From assembly GCA_016707895.1 (NCBI GenBank), contig JADJGV010000006.1:124001-188000 (forward strand): a DNA stretch of 64,000 bases, given 5' to 3'. This document shows, in pieces, positions 8,672 to 17,093 of this stretch. Under the pieces are notes generated by a model, which did no database searches, had not been told where the DNA came from, and was given only the letters and a program-made list of their open reading frames with translations. The stretch comes from Myxococcales bacterium. GTDB taxonomy: Bacteria > Myxococcota_A > Polyangia > Haliangiales > Haliangiaceae. A program made the position numbers and the translations under genes. Every line of letters begins with the position of its first letter. Positions within the stretch are counted from its first letter, which is position 1.

Positions 8672-9895
8672 TCAGGCCAGCGTCGCGACGTCGATCGTGA
8701 CGCCGGCGGCCCGCAGCCGCGGCACCAGCACCGGCGCCAGCGCCACCGCGGGCGTCAGCACGCCGCCGCCCGACGCCGGCGGATCGAGCGCCAGCGCGAG
8801 CGCCGCCTCGCCGAGCAGCTTGGCGGTGCCGGCGTAGCCGGGGTCGAGGTCGTCGGCGAACGTCGCCACCCGGGTGACGCCGTCGACGGTGCCGTGCAGG
8901 CGCACCCGGTAGCGGCCGCGCTGCCGGACCTCGGCGCTGGGGCCCTCGCCGGGCTTGGGCAGCCGGGCCTCGAGGGCGCGGCGCAGCGGCGCCAGCTGAG
9001 TCGCGGCGACGAAGCCGGCCAGCGCGCCGGTCACGCCGACCGCCATGGCGGCGCCGCGCGCGCTGCGCGGCAGGCCCATGCGCTCGTCGTAGTGCCAGAC
9101 GTCGCCCCACGGGTAGTCGAGCAGCGCGTGGCTGCGGCGCACCACGCGGGTGTTGACCGCGGCCATCACGAACGGCGCGGTGAACACCCCGAGCGCGCGA
9201 TCGTAGCCGGGGCCACGGGCGTCGCGATCGCCGCCGCGCGGCGCGCCGGCCGGATCGAGCGCGTACGGATCGAGCAGCAGCCGCCGCACCTCGCGATCGC
9301 GGGCCGCGGCGTCGACCAGCCCGAGCATGCTGGCCACGGTCCCGCCCGACGCGCCGCCCTTGATCTCGAACAGCGCGGTGACGCTGGGCGCGCCGCGGCC
9401 ATGGTGCGACTCGAGGTCGCGCTGCAGCACCCAGACGCCGAGATCCGAAGGCACCGAGTCGAAGCCGCAGCAGTGGACGATCCGCGCGCCCGACGCCACC
9501 GCCGCCGCGTGGTGGCGATCGATCATCTGCCGCACGAACGGCACCTCGCCGGTGAGATCGCAGTACGCGGCGCCGGCGGCGACGCACGCGGCCACGAGCG
9601 CCGCGCCGTGGGCCAGGTACGGCCCGACCGTGGTGCACACCGCGGTCGTGGTGCGGGCCAGCGCGATCAGCGCGGCCTCGTCGTGGGCGTCGGCGAGGAC
9701 GATCGGCAGCGCGCCGGCGCGCGCGTCGATCGCCGCCAGCTCCCGGCGCACTGCCTCGAGCTTGGCCTGGCTGCGGCCCGCCAGCGCCCAGCGCAGGTCG
9801 GCGCCGGCATGCCGGACGAGGTACTCGGCGACCAGCCGGCCGGTGAAGCCGGTGGCGCCGAACAGGATGAGATCGTAGTGGCGGTCGCGGGCCAT
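8672..9895 (-). CDS. Saccharopine dehydrogenase-like trans-acting enoyl reductase family protein
   Basis: A 407-residue protein beginning MARDRHYDLILFGATGFTGR, a Rossmann nucleotide-binding start with GATGFTG. The following regions (ALAGRSQAKLEAV, CTTVGPYLAHGAALV, GAAYCDLTGEVPF, HCCGFDSVPSDLG) are characteristic of the saccharopine-dehydrogenase-like family that includes mycobacterial trans-acting enoyl reductases and eukaryotic SCCPDH. Members are NADP-binding oxidoreductases, several acting on polyketide or lipid intermediates; the substrate here cannot be told from context, as no polyketide synthase is in the window. Length fits the family. The start ATG (9893-9895) is 61 bases from the divergent lipoprotein gene, so the short gap should hold both promoters. 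Confidence 0.8.
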   Translation of the reverse strand: MARDRHYDLILFGATGFTGRLVAEYLVRHAGADLRWALAGRSQAKLEAVRRELAAIDARAGALPIVLADAHDEAALIALARTTTAVCTTVGPYLAHGAALVAACVAAGAAYCDLTGEVPFVRQMIDRHHAAAVASGARIVHCCGFDSVPSDLGVWVLQRDLESHHGRGAPSVTALFEIKGGASGGTVASMLGLVDAAARDREVRRLLLDPYALDPAGAPRGGDRDARGPGYDRALGVFTAPFVMAAVNTRVVRRSHALLDYPWGDVWHYDERMGLPRSARGAAMAVGVTGALAGFVAATQLAPLRRALEARLPKPGEGPSAEVRQRGRYRVRLHGTVDGVTRVATFADDLDPGYAGTAKLLGEAALALALDPPASGGGVLTPAVALAPVLVPRLRAAGVTIDVATLA

Positions 9896-9956
9896 CGCCG
9901 GCAGCGTACCGCCGCGCCGGCTCGCGCTCGCGGCGCCGACCGACTATCGTCAGCCG

Positions 9957-11099
9957 ATGCACCACCGCCTGGTCCTGGGGACGCTGGCGCTGGCGGCGTG
10001 CTCGCGGTCACCGGGCGCGCCCCCGGCCCCGCCCGCGGCGGTCGACGCCGGCCCCCGCCCCGACGCGGCGACGAGGTTGCCGGCGGTCGACGCCGGCGGC
10101 CTGGCGATCACCGCGATCGAGCCCGACGCCGCGGCGCCGCGCGGCGCGCCGGGCGGCGCCCGGGTGATCGGCGGCGCGCGCTTCGTCGATCGCGACGGCC
10201 CCGGCGCGCTGCACCTGCTCGAGACCCGCGCCTACCAGGGCACGTCGATCCTGCTGCAGGCGCGGCTGACCCGCGGCGCCGACGAGCGCGAGGTCCGGGT
10301 GGTCAACGACCGCGCCGACGCCTGCGCCGCGCGCAACCTCACCGGCTTCGCGCCGCCGGCGGTCAGCGTCACCGATCTCGATCACGACGGCGCCGCCGAG
10401 CTCGGCTTCGGCTACCTGGTCGGCTGCGCCGGCGCGCGGGTGGTGGCCAAGCAGCTGGTGCTGATCGGCGAGCAGAAGTTCATCATCCGCGGGTCGACCG
10501 CCGACGGCGGGGTCCCCGAGCCGGCCGCCGCCGCCTGGCCGCCGGCCGCGCTGGGCGTCGCCACCGCGGCGTTCCGCGACAACGCCGGCGCGCTCGACGT
10601 GGTCGACGACAGCGCCACCGCGAGCGCGGCGATCTACACCGCCGACAGCGACGTCGAGCGGGTCACCGGCGGCGCCGGCGATCGCACGTGGTCGTACCCG
10701 GTGCTGGCGATGATCGGCCCGGCCCAGGCCGCCCAGCTGACGCTGCGGATGCGGCGGATCGTCGATCCGCCCGGCCGCCGCGCCGCTGGCGCCCGCGCCG
10801 CCCGCTGCGACCTCGGGCTGGTCACCGCCGACGTCGTCAGCCTGGCGTGCGCGATCACCGCCGCCGACACCCGCCACGCCACGCTGGCCGCGTGGCGCAC
10901 CGGCGATCGCGCCGACGTCACCGCCGCCGAGCTGGGGCTGACGCCGGCCGCCGGCTGCGGCGTCGCGCTGACCGCCGCCGGCGTCGCGTGGCGCGCCCTG
11001 CGCCCCGACGCCGCCTGCCCCGGCGACACCGCGTGGGCCGCGCTCACCCCGATCAGCCCGCGCGCCACCGCGCTGGTGGCCCGGATGCGAGCGCCGTGA
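9957..11099 (+). CDS. Hypothetical lipoprotein with an FG-GAP-like segment
   Basis: A 380-residue protein with a short lipoprotein signal (MHHRLVLGTLALAACS, Cys15) and a Pro/Ala/Asp-rich linker (VDAGPRPDA). The middle contains VTDLDHDGAAELGFGY, an Asp-rich calcium-loop-like segment as in FG-GAP/VCBS or similar beta-propeller repeats, and six or so further cysteines that could pair in the periplasm. I do not recognise a specific family. The last codons overlap the GTG of the next gene (GTGA), so the two are probably translated from one message. Lipid-anchored envelope location is the only part I would rely on. Confidence 0.7.
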   Translation: MHHRLVLGTLALAACSRSPGAPPAPPAAVDAGPRPDAATRLPAVDAGGLAITAIEPDAAAPRGAPGGARVIGGARFVDRDGPGALHLLETRAYQGTSILLQARLTRGADEREVRVVNDRADACAARNLTGFAPPAVSVTDLDHDGAAELGFGYLVGCAGARVVAKQLVLIGEQKFIIRGSTADGGVPEPAAAAWPPAALGVATAAFRDNAGALDVVDDSATASAAIYTADSDVERVTGGAGDRTWSYPVLAMIGPAQAAQLTLRMRRIVDPPGRRAAGARAARCDLGLVTADVVSLACAITAADTRHATLAAWRTGDRADVTAAELGLTPAAGCGVALTAAGVAWRALRPDAACPGDTAWAALTPISPRATALVARMRAP

Positions 11100-11653
11100 G
11101 CGCGCGCTGGTCGCGGCGCCGGATCGCGCTGGCGATCGCGATCGCGATCGTCGCGAGCGTCATGGCGTACATGACGGTCACCGGCGCGATCACCGCCGCC
11201 GGGGTCAAGGCCTGGCTCGACGACATGGGGCCGTGGGCGCCGCCGCTGTTCGTCCTGGTGTTCGTGGCTGGCTCGTCGGTCGGCCTGCCGGGCATGGCGT
11301 TCGTCGTCGGCGCGCGGCTGGCGTTCGGCCCGTGGCTGGGCTTCGCGCTGGCCTACGGCGGCGGCGTGCTGGCGGTGACCGTGCCGTTCGTGCTGACCCG
11401 GGCGCTGCGTCGCGGCGACGTGCCGCCGTGGCGCCCCAAGGGCAAGCGGATCGGCTGGCTGTTCAGCCACCTCGAGGCCCACCCGTTCCTGGTGGTGCTC
11501 GGCCTGCGGCTGATCCTGTGGTTCAACTCGGCCGTCACCTACGCGCTGGCGCTGTCGCCGATCCGCACCCGCGACTACGTGCTGGCGTGCGCGCTGGCGC
11601 TGGCGCCGGTGGTCGCGGTGGCCAGCTTCGTCAGCGGCTGGATCACCGGCTGA
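11096..11653 (+). CDS. TVP38/TMEM64-family membrane protein
   Basis: A 185-residue membrane protein starting at GTG 11096, overlapping the previous TGA by GTGA. It has an N-terminal anchor (ALAIAIAIVASVMAYMTVTG), then the family core with SSVGLPGMAFVVGARLAFGP and LEAHPFLVVLGLRLILWFNSAVTYALALSPIRTRDY, matching the VTT/SNARE-associated (TVP38/TMEM64, DedA-superfamily) domain. Relatives are inner-membrane proteins, some with lipid-scrambling activity. No specific substrate can be assigned. The 3' end overlaps the convergent gene at 11643 by 11 bases. Confidence 0.8.
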   Translation: MSARWSRRRIALAIAIAIVASVMAYMTVTGAITAAGVKAWLDDMGPWAPPLFVLVFVAGSSVGLPGMAFVVGARLAFGPWLGFALAYGGGVLAVTVPFVLTRALRRGDVPPWRPKGKRIGWLFSHLEAHPFLVVLGLRLILWFNSAVTYALALSPIRTRDYVLACALALAPVVAVASFVSGWITG

Positions 11654-12485
11654 CCGCGTAGCCGTAGGTGATCGTGCCCGCGACGGTGCCGGTCGACGGC
11701 ATGCCCGCGACCTTGCCGCCCAGCGTGCCGGTCAGGCGCTGCTCGAGCGGGCGCGCGCGGGCGACGTCGAGCTTCACCGCCAGCCGCATCGTCGACTCGG
11801 CGCGGCCGTCGGCGTCGTCGCGGGCCAGCTGCAGGTCGAACTCGAAGGTGGCGACCCCGTCGGCCGCGCCGACCAGGAGCGCGGTCCCCGCCACCGGCGG
11901 CATCATCGGGTTGTGACCGAACGCGTCGGTCAGCTCGGCGGGCGTCAGCTCGACCGGCTCGCCGCGGGTCCAGGCGCGGCTGTGCAGCAGCACCGCCAGC
12001 GGCGGCACCCGGCCGATCGCGCGGCCCAGATCGGCGGTCAGCGCGGCCTGCTCGGCGGGCGTCACCGCGCTGCCGTCGGCGTGGACCGCGACCAGCGCGT
12101 CGCCCTCGGCGCGGATGTCGTAGGTCTGGCCCTGCAGCGGGCTGGGCTTGGTGGTGGTGGCGCCGTCCTTGGTCTGCTCGACCTGGTGGCGATCGAAGCG
12201 GGCCCGGGCCGCGGTGACGACGCCGTCGGCGGCCACCGCGCGCACCTCGACCTCGAACTGCCGGCTGCGGCGGGTCGACAGCCGCACCACCTGCCCCGGC
12301 CCGGCGGTGACCTCGCTCTGCGAGGTGAGCTCGTCGGTGAGCGTCTGGCGCTCGCCGACCACCGGCGTCGGCGCGGCGAGCCGCAGCCCGCCGCCGGCCC
12401 CGCGATCGCGGCGCGAGCAGGCGGTGGCGAGGAGCGCGAGGGCGAGCGCGAGAGCGAGCGCGGCGGGCGCGCGGCGGGACAGCAC
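11643..12485 (-). CDS. Hypothetical lipoprotein (resembles DUF6263-type proteins)
   Basis: A 280-residue protein with a classic lipoprotein signal (LALALALLATACS, Cys23). The mature part is predicted mostly beta, with segments QTLTDELTSQSEVTAGPGQVVRLSTRRSRQFEVEV and a C-terminal GTLGGKVAGMPSTGTVAGTITY, the general pattern of secreted beta-barrel or sandwich lipoproteins grouped as DUF6263; this family assignment is tentative. It begins nine bases after the stop of the nucleotidyltransferase at 12495, so it is probably the last gene of the minus-strand run from 16161. Its 3' end overlaps the convergent TVP38 gene. Confidence 0.65.
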   Translation of the reverse strand: MLSRRAPAALALALALALLATACSRRDRGAGGGLRLAAPTPVVGERQTLTDELTSQSEVTAGPGQVVRLSTRRSRQFEVEVRAVAADGVVTAARARFDRHQVEQTKDGATTTKPSPLQGQTYDIRAEGDALVAVHADGSAVTPAEQAALTADLGRAIGRVPPLAVLLHSRAWTRGEPVELTPAELTDAFGHNPMMPPVAGTALLVGAADGVATFEFDLQLARDDADGRAESTMRLAVKLDVARARPLEQRLTGTLGGKVAGMPSTGTVAGTITYGYAVSR

Positions 12486-12494
12486 GTCGGCAGT

Positions 12495-13292
12495 CTACGC
12501 GTCCCACGCGCGGCGGCGCACCTCGCGCAGCCACGCGTCGAGATCCGCGGTCGCCGCGGCGCTGGGCTCGACTGGCAACGGCGACCGGGCCGCGGCCTCG
12601 TCGACCACCGCGATCGCCGCGGCCAGCGCCGCCCGCCACGCCGCCAGCTCGGCGCCGGCCAGCGCGACCCGCTCGCCGGTGCGCTTGCGCGCGATCAGCT
12701 CGCCGACGTCGAGGCCGTAGCCGGGCGCCAGCGCGGTCAGGTCGGTCTCGACCGCGCCGGTCTCGAGCAGGTGGCGGCCGGTGCACGCGGTGCGCAGCAC
12801 GTAGAGCACCTTCTTGGCGGTCGGCGTGGCCTCGGCCGCGGCCAGCTGCGCGCGCGCGAACCCGCCGTAGTGGCGCGCCACCCGGCGCGACAGCGCGGCC
12901 TGGACCAGCGGCCGCGCCGCGGTCAGCAGCGCGTCGTCGGCGTCGAGCACCAGCGCGCCCAGCAGGCGCTCGAGGTAGTTGCCGTTGCCGGTCAGCACGC
13001 CGCGCAGCACGCCGCCCAGCTCGTTCGAGCCGTAGTCGACCTCGACGCCGTCGATCACGGTCATCTGCTCGGCGCCGCCCTCGCGCACGGTCAGGCCGAT
13101 CAGGTCGCCGGTGGGCGCGACGTGGACGCACTTGAGGTCGAGGTCCGAGTCGGGCGACGGGAAGCCGTAGGCGTGGGCGCCCGACAGATACACCACCAGG
13201 TGGTGGCGCTCGCGGGCGCGCTCGGCCAGGTAGGCCTGCGCGACCGCGGCCTGGTGCGGCGTGACGACGTCGAAGCGGCGGGCGATGGTCAT
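12495..13292 (-). CDS. RlaP-like predicted nucleotidyltransferase (second of a pair)
   Basis: A 265-residue protein starting at ATG 13290-13292, which overlaps the TGA of the upstream gene (ATGA); GAGGAGG sits just upstream. Near the N-terminus is a polymerase-beta-type nucleotidyltransferase site, LSGAHAYGFPSPDSDLDLKC, with D50 and D52 as the metal-binding pair. The usual Gly-Ser of this motif is Gly-Ala here (G38-A39), which may weaken catalysis. The rest is helical, as in the RlaP (RNA-ligase-associated) and related predicted nucleotidyltransferases. The neighbouring gene encodes a paralogue with the intact Gly-Ser. Substrate is unknown; no RNA ligase gene is visible in the window. Confidence 0.75.
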   Translation of the reverse strand: MTIARRFDVVTPHQAAVAQAYLAERARERHHLVVYLSGAHAYGFPSPDSDLDLKCVHVAPTGDLIGLTVREGGAEQMTVIDGVEVDYGSNELGGVLRGVLTGNGNYLERLLGALVLDADDALLTAARPLVQAALSRRVARHYGGFARAQLAAAEATPTAKKVLYVLRTACTGRHLLETGAVETDLTALAPGYGLDVGELIARKRTGERVALAGAELAAWRAALAAAIAVVDEAAARSPLPVEPSAAATADLDAWLREVRRRAWDA

Positions 13293-14560
13293 GGATCCTC
13301 CTCGTCGAAGCGGGCCACCGGCGGCGGCGGCGCGTCGCGGCCCCACGGCCCGGGCGCGTCGACCAGCGCGCGGCGCGCCACCTCGTGGCGGATCGCCCGC
13401 AGCGCCGCCTCGACCCGCGCCACGTCGGCCTGGCGCGGCAGCCGGCTGGTCGCGCGCGCCGCCTCGAGCGCCGGCGTCATCGCGCGCGCCATCGCCAGCA
13501 CGTCAGGCATCGGCACCTCGCCGCGCTTGATCGCGCGCAGCGTCGGCGCCAGCGCGTCGGGCACCCGCAGCCGCGGCGCCTCGCCCGCAGCCAGCCCGAG
13601 CCAGCGGGTCGCGACGTCGAGCAGGCGGATCAGGTTGTAGGCGTTCTTGGGCCGCAGGTCGCGCGCGGTCGCCAGCGCCAGCCCGCCGCCGGCCGCCGCC
13701 ACCAGCGCCGCCCACGTCGCCTCGGGCAGCTGGCCCTGATCGTACAGCGATCGATACAGCTGCTTGACGTAGTCGCGGGCGCGCCGCGCCGCCAGCTCGG
13801 CGGTGTCGCCACGCACCGCCGCCGCGTCGGCCAGCCGGGCCGCCACCGCGTCGAGCGTCAGCGTCGGCTCGGCCGCCAGCCAGCCCAGCACCGTCGCGCG
13901 GTGATCGGCCAGCCGCTGGTTGTGCTCGAGCCGATCGAGCTGCGACAGCGCGTAGCGGCCGAAGCTGCCGTAGATCGCCTGCGACACGCACGCGTCGCGC
14001 ACGTCGAGCAAGGTCGCGCCCAGCGGATCGCGCACCGCCGCGGCGTCGGCCACGAACAGCATCTCGAGCGTGTTGGGATCGGCGCGCACCGCCTGGCGCA
14101 GCGCCTTGCCGACCTCCCAGTAGGCGCCGGTGGCGTCGGCCGAGGCCAGATCGCCGGGCGGATCGACCAGCCCGGTGGTCCACGCCAGCGGCGCCACGAA
14201 CACGCCGCGGTGATCCTCGTCGCTGCCGCCGTCGGCCAGGCCCCACGCCCGCGACCCGACCACGACGTCGAGCACGATCGTCGGCGCCAGCGCCTGCCAC
14301 GCGTCGTCGCGGCGCCGGGCGTAGCGCACCTGCCCCAGCTTGCGCGGCGCCAGCTCGTCGCGGGCGTAGCGGGCGCGGCCGCCGCCGACCAGCTCGACCT
14401 CGAGGCCGCCGTCGACCACCGCCACCACCCGGCCCACCGCGCCGGCGGTGATCACCCGCTCGCCGACCGCGCGATCGACGCGGGTCGCGACCTCGGTGCC
14501 CAGCGGCAGCGGCACCGCGCGCGGATCGAGGTCGGCCAGGCCGCCGAGACGCAACGCCAT
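13289..14560 (-). CDS. RlaP-like predicted nucleotidyltransferase (first of a pair)
   Basis: A 423-residue protein; start ATG at 14558-14560, eight bases from the upstream stop. Residues about 20-75 form a small beta-rich, SH3/KOW-like segment (RVITAGAVGRVVAVVDGGLEVELVGG). The nucleotidyltransferase site follows: VVGSRAWGLADGGSDEDHRG with G102-S103 and D114/D116. The remaining 300 residues are helical, with a conserved-looking LEMLFVAD and KNAYNLIRLLD. This matches the predicted nucleotidyltransferase family PF10127 (RlaP-like), as far as can be judged by eye. It is translationally coupled to the second nucleotidyltransferase through ATGA, so the two products may form a heteromer, one catalytic and one altered. 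Confidence 0.78.
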   Translation of the reverse strand: MALRLGGLADLDPRAVPLPLGTEVATRVDRAVGERVITAGAVGRVVAVVDGGLEVELVGGGRARYARDELAPRKLGQVRYARRRDDAWQALAPTIVLDVVVGSRAWGLADGGSDEDHRGVFVAPLAWTTGLVDPPGDLASADATGAYWEVGKALRQAVRADPNTLEMLFVADAAAVRDPLGATLLDVRDACVSQAIYGSFGRYALSQLDRLEHNQRLADHRATVLGWLAAEPTLTLDAVAARLADAAAVRGDTAELAARRARDYVKQLYRSLYDQGQLPEATWAALVAAAGGGLALATARDLRPKNAYNLIRLLDVATRWLGLAAGEAPRLRVPDALAPTLRAIKRGEVPMPDVLAMARAMTPALEAARATSRLPRQADVARVEAALRAIRHEVARRALVDAPGPWGRDAPPPPVARFDEEDP

Positions 14561-14568
14561 GCGCGACC

Positions 14569-16161
14569 TTACCGCGCGCCGGCGATCCGCCGCACCACCT
14601 GCAGCGCCGGGATGCCGGTGACGCCGCCGCCGCCGTGGGTCGCCGACGACGCCTGCCACAGCCCGCGCACCGGCGTGGTGTAGTCGGCGAAGCCCGGCGC
14701 CGGCCGCATGTGGAACAGCTGGCTCGCCGACAGCTCGCCGTGGAAGATGTTGCCGCCGGCCAGGCCGTAGGTCGTGGCCATCGCGTGGGGCCCGATGATC
14801 TGGCGGTGCTTGATCGACGCGGTGAAGCCGGGCGCCAGCGCCTCGACCCGCGCGATCAGCCGGTCGGCGTAGGCGTCGAGGTCGGCCGCGTGGGGCGCGT
14901 CGGCGAAGCCGTGCGGCACCCACTGCGTGAACATCGACATGACGTGGTGGCCCGGCGGCGCCAGCGTCGGATCGAACACCGACGGGATGCACACGTCGGC
15001 GAACGGCCGCGCCGCCGGCCGCCCGGCCGCCGCGTCCTGGAACGCCGCCTCGAGCTCGTCGACGTCGTCGGCCAGCACGATCGTGCCGCCGTGGACCTCG
15101 GGATCGAAGCCGGGCTTGCACGCGAACTCGGGCAGCCGGTCGAGCGCGAGGTTGACCTTGACGACGCCCGATCGCGACTTCCACCGGCGGATCGCGGCGA
15201 CGAAGTCGGCCGGCAACGCCGCCGGGTCGAGGTGCTCGAGGAACGTGCGCTGCGGGTGGGTCGTCGCGATCACCACCGGCGCCTGGTAGGCGCGGCCGTC
15301 GGCCAGCGCGACGCCCGTGACCGCGCCGTCGTCGACCTCGATCCGCGCCACCTCGGCCTCGGTCACGATCGTCACGCCGGCGGCGCGCGCCGCCGCCGCC
15401 AGCGCCTGGGTCACGCCGCCCATGCCGCCCTCGGGGAAGCCCCACGCGCCCTGCTGGCCGAGGCCGACGTCGCCCAGCTTGTGGTGCGCCATCACGTAGG
15501 CGGTGCCCGGCGAGCGCGGGCCGGCCCAGGTGCCGATGATGCCCGACACCGCCAGCACGCCCTTGAGCGCCGGCGACGCGAAGCTGTCGTCGAGCAGGTC
15601 GGCGACGCTCATCGTCATCAGGCGGGTCACGTCGGCGACGCCGGTGGCGTCGAGGCCGCGCAGCTTCCACGCCAGCGCCAGCTGCCGCCACAGCTCGCGC
15701 GGGTGGCGCGAGCCGATCCGCGGCGGCACCGTCGTGAGCAGCGGCCCCAGCACCGCCGCCAGCCGGCCCAGCCAGGCGTCCCACGCCTCGAGCGCGGCGA
15801 CGTCGGCCGGCTCGAACTTGCCGACCTCGGCGGCGCGGCGGGCGCGATCCTCGGGCAGCATCAGGTAGCGGCCGTCGGCGCGCGGCGCGAAGTAGCCGTG
15901 CTGCGGGTAGACCTTGTAGCCGAACCGCGGCAGCGCCAGCTCCTCGATGATCGCCGGCGGCAGCAGGCTCACGACGTACGACAGCGCCGTGACCTTGTAG
16001 GCCGGCCCCCACGGCGTCTCGGTGATGGCCGCGCCGCCCACCACGTCGCGGCGCTCGAGGACCACCACCCGCCGCCCGCGCTTCGCGAGGAGGCCCGCCG
16101 CGGTCAGGCCGTTGTGGCCGCCGCCGATCACGATCACGTCGAACCGGTGCGCGTCGCTCAT
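14569..16161 (-). CDS. PYROXD2/phytoene-desaturase-like FAD oxidoreductase
   Basis: A 530-residue flavoprotein. It starts MSDAHRFDVIVIGGGHNGLT, the FAD-binding GxGxxG start, followed by VVVLERRDVVGGAAITE. The middle has GWGFPEGG-like (QQGAWGFPEGGMGGVTQAL) and the C-terminus GLWQASSATHGGGGVTGIPA, the second FAD contact typical of NAD(P)/FAD-dependent oxidoreductases of the PYROXD2/carotenoid-desaturase superfamily. No carotenoid genes lie nearby, so I would not call it a carotenoid enzyme. It probably leads a minus-strand operon with the two nucleotidyltransferases and the lipoprotein at 11643. The 85-base gap to the divergent gene at 16247 holds the likely promoter. Confidence 0.82.
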   Translation of the reverse strand: MSDAHRFDVIVIGGGHNGLTAAGLLAKRGRRVVVLERRDVVGGAAITETPWGPAYKVTALSYVVSLLPPAIIEELALPRFGYKVYPQHGYFAPRADGRYLMLPEDRARRAAEVGKFEPADVAALEAWDAWLGRLAAVLGPLLTTVPPRIGSRHPRELWRQLALAWKLRGLDATGVADVTRLMTMSVADLLDDSFASPALKGVLAVSGIIGTWAGPRSPGTAYVMAHHKLGDVGLGQQGAWGFPEGGMGGVTQALAAAARAAGVTIVTEAEVARIEVDDGAVTGVALADGRAYQAPVVIATTHPQRTFLEHLDPAALPADFVAAIRRWKSRSGVVKVNLALDRLPEFACKPGFDPEVHGGTIVLADDVDELEAAFQDAAAGRPAARPFADVCIPSVFDPTLAPPGHHVMSMFTQWVPHGFADAPHAADLDAYADRLIARVEALAPGFTASIKHRQIIGPHAMATTYGLAGGNIFHGELSASQLFHMRPAPGFADYTTPVRGLWQASSATHGGGGVTGIPALQVVRRIAGAR

Positions 16162-16246
16162 CCGACCCCGACCTTCACACGGCGCCCGCCGCCGCGGGAG
16201 CGCCGGCGCAGGCAACCGCGCGGCCGGCGTGCCAGTCTCTCCCGCG

Positions 16247-17029
16247 ATGCGCCCGCCACCGCTCGCCGTCGTCACGCTGGTCGCCTGGGCAAGCGGGTGC
16301 GCGGCCAGCGCGGCGCCACCGCCCGCGACGCCGCTGGTCGACACCCCCGCCCCCGCCGCCAGCCCCGCCACCGACGACCGCGCCGCCGCGACCCGGCTGC
16401 TCGAGCTCGCGATCGAGGCCAAGGGCGGCCGCGCCCGCCTGACCGCGCTGCGCTCGCTCCACGCCACCGGCACCATCCGCCTGGTCAGCGCCGACTTCCA
16501 GGTCGTCGGCGAGTTCGAGCGCTGGCTGGTCGTCCCCGATCGCCAGCGCGTCGACGTCACCGTCAACGGCAAGACGATCTCGGTGATCATCGCCGGCGAC
16601 GAGGCCGTGCAGCGGACCGACGCGCAGCTCCGGCCGGTCGAGGGCGTGGCCGCCGACCAGCTGGTCGCGAGCCTGTGGCGCGATCGCGACCTCGTCCTGC
16701 GCAACGCGCTGGCGCCCGACGCCAGCGTCGGCGACGCCGGCACCGAGGTCGTCGCCGACACGACCTGCGACGCGTTCACGGTGCGGCGCGCCGGCGAGCC
16801 CCGGGTGCGCGTGCTGCTCGATCCGGCGACCCACGCGATCGTCCGGCTGGTGCCGCTCGGCGACGACGCGCGCGGCCACGAGGACGCCGCCGACTACCAG
16901 GCCGTCGACGGCCTCCAGGTCGCGCGCCGGATCACCAGCGTCGGCGCCGGCCCCTCCACCGAGCTGACGCTCGCCACCGTCGAGCTCGATCTCCCGATCG
17001 CCGCCGACGTGTTCGCGCTGGCGCCCTGA
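16247..17029 (+). CDS. Lipoprotein with LolA-like/outer-membrane lipoprotein-sorting-like domain
   Basis: A 260-residue protein; ATG 16247 chosen because it gives a lipoprotein signal (LAVVTLVAWASGC, Cys18). The mature part starts with LLELAIEAKGGRARLTALRSLHATGTIRL, a signature seen in LolA/LolB-like beta domains of secreted proteins, and continues as alternating beta strands. A role in lipid or lipoprotein handling is possible for the fold, but nothing in context confirms it. It lies 64 bases before the msrP gene on the same strand. Confidence 0.65.
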   Translation: MRPPPLAVVTLVAWASGCAASAAPPPATPLVDTPAPAASPATDDRAAATRLLELAIEAKGGRARLTALRSLHATGTIRLVSADFQVVGEFERWLVVPDRQRVDVTVNGKTISVIIAGDEAVQRTDAQLRPVEGVAADQLVASLWRDRDLVLRNALAPDASVGDAGTEVVADTTCDAFTVRRAGEPRVRVLLDPATHAIVRLVPLGDDARGHEDAADYQAVDGLQVARRITSVGAGPSTELTLATVELDLPIAADVFALAP

Positions 17030-17093
17030 CCAGCGGGTGGGCCCGACCGCGCCGTAACCGAGGCGCGCGGCTGGCGTACGATCGCCCGAGGCG

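Noticed and set aside
14569..16161. Carotenoid (phytoene) desaturase assignment
   Set aside because: No other carotenoid genes are nearby and the sequence is nearer the PYROXD2-like branch, so only a general FAD oxidoreductase call is made.
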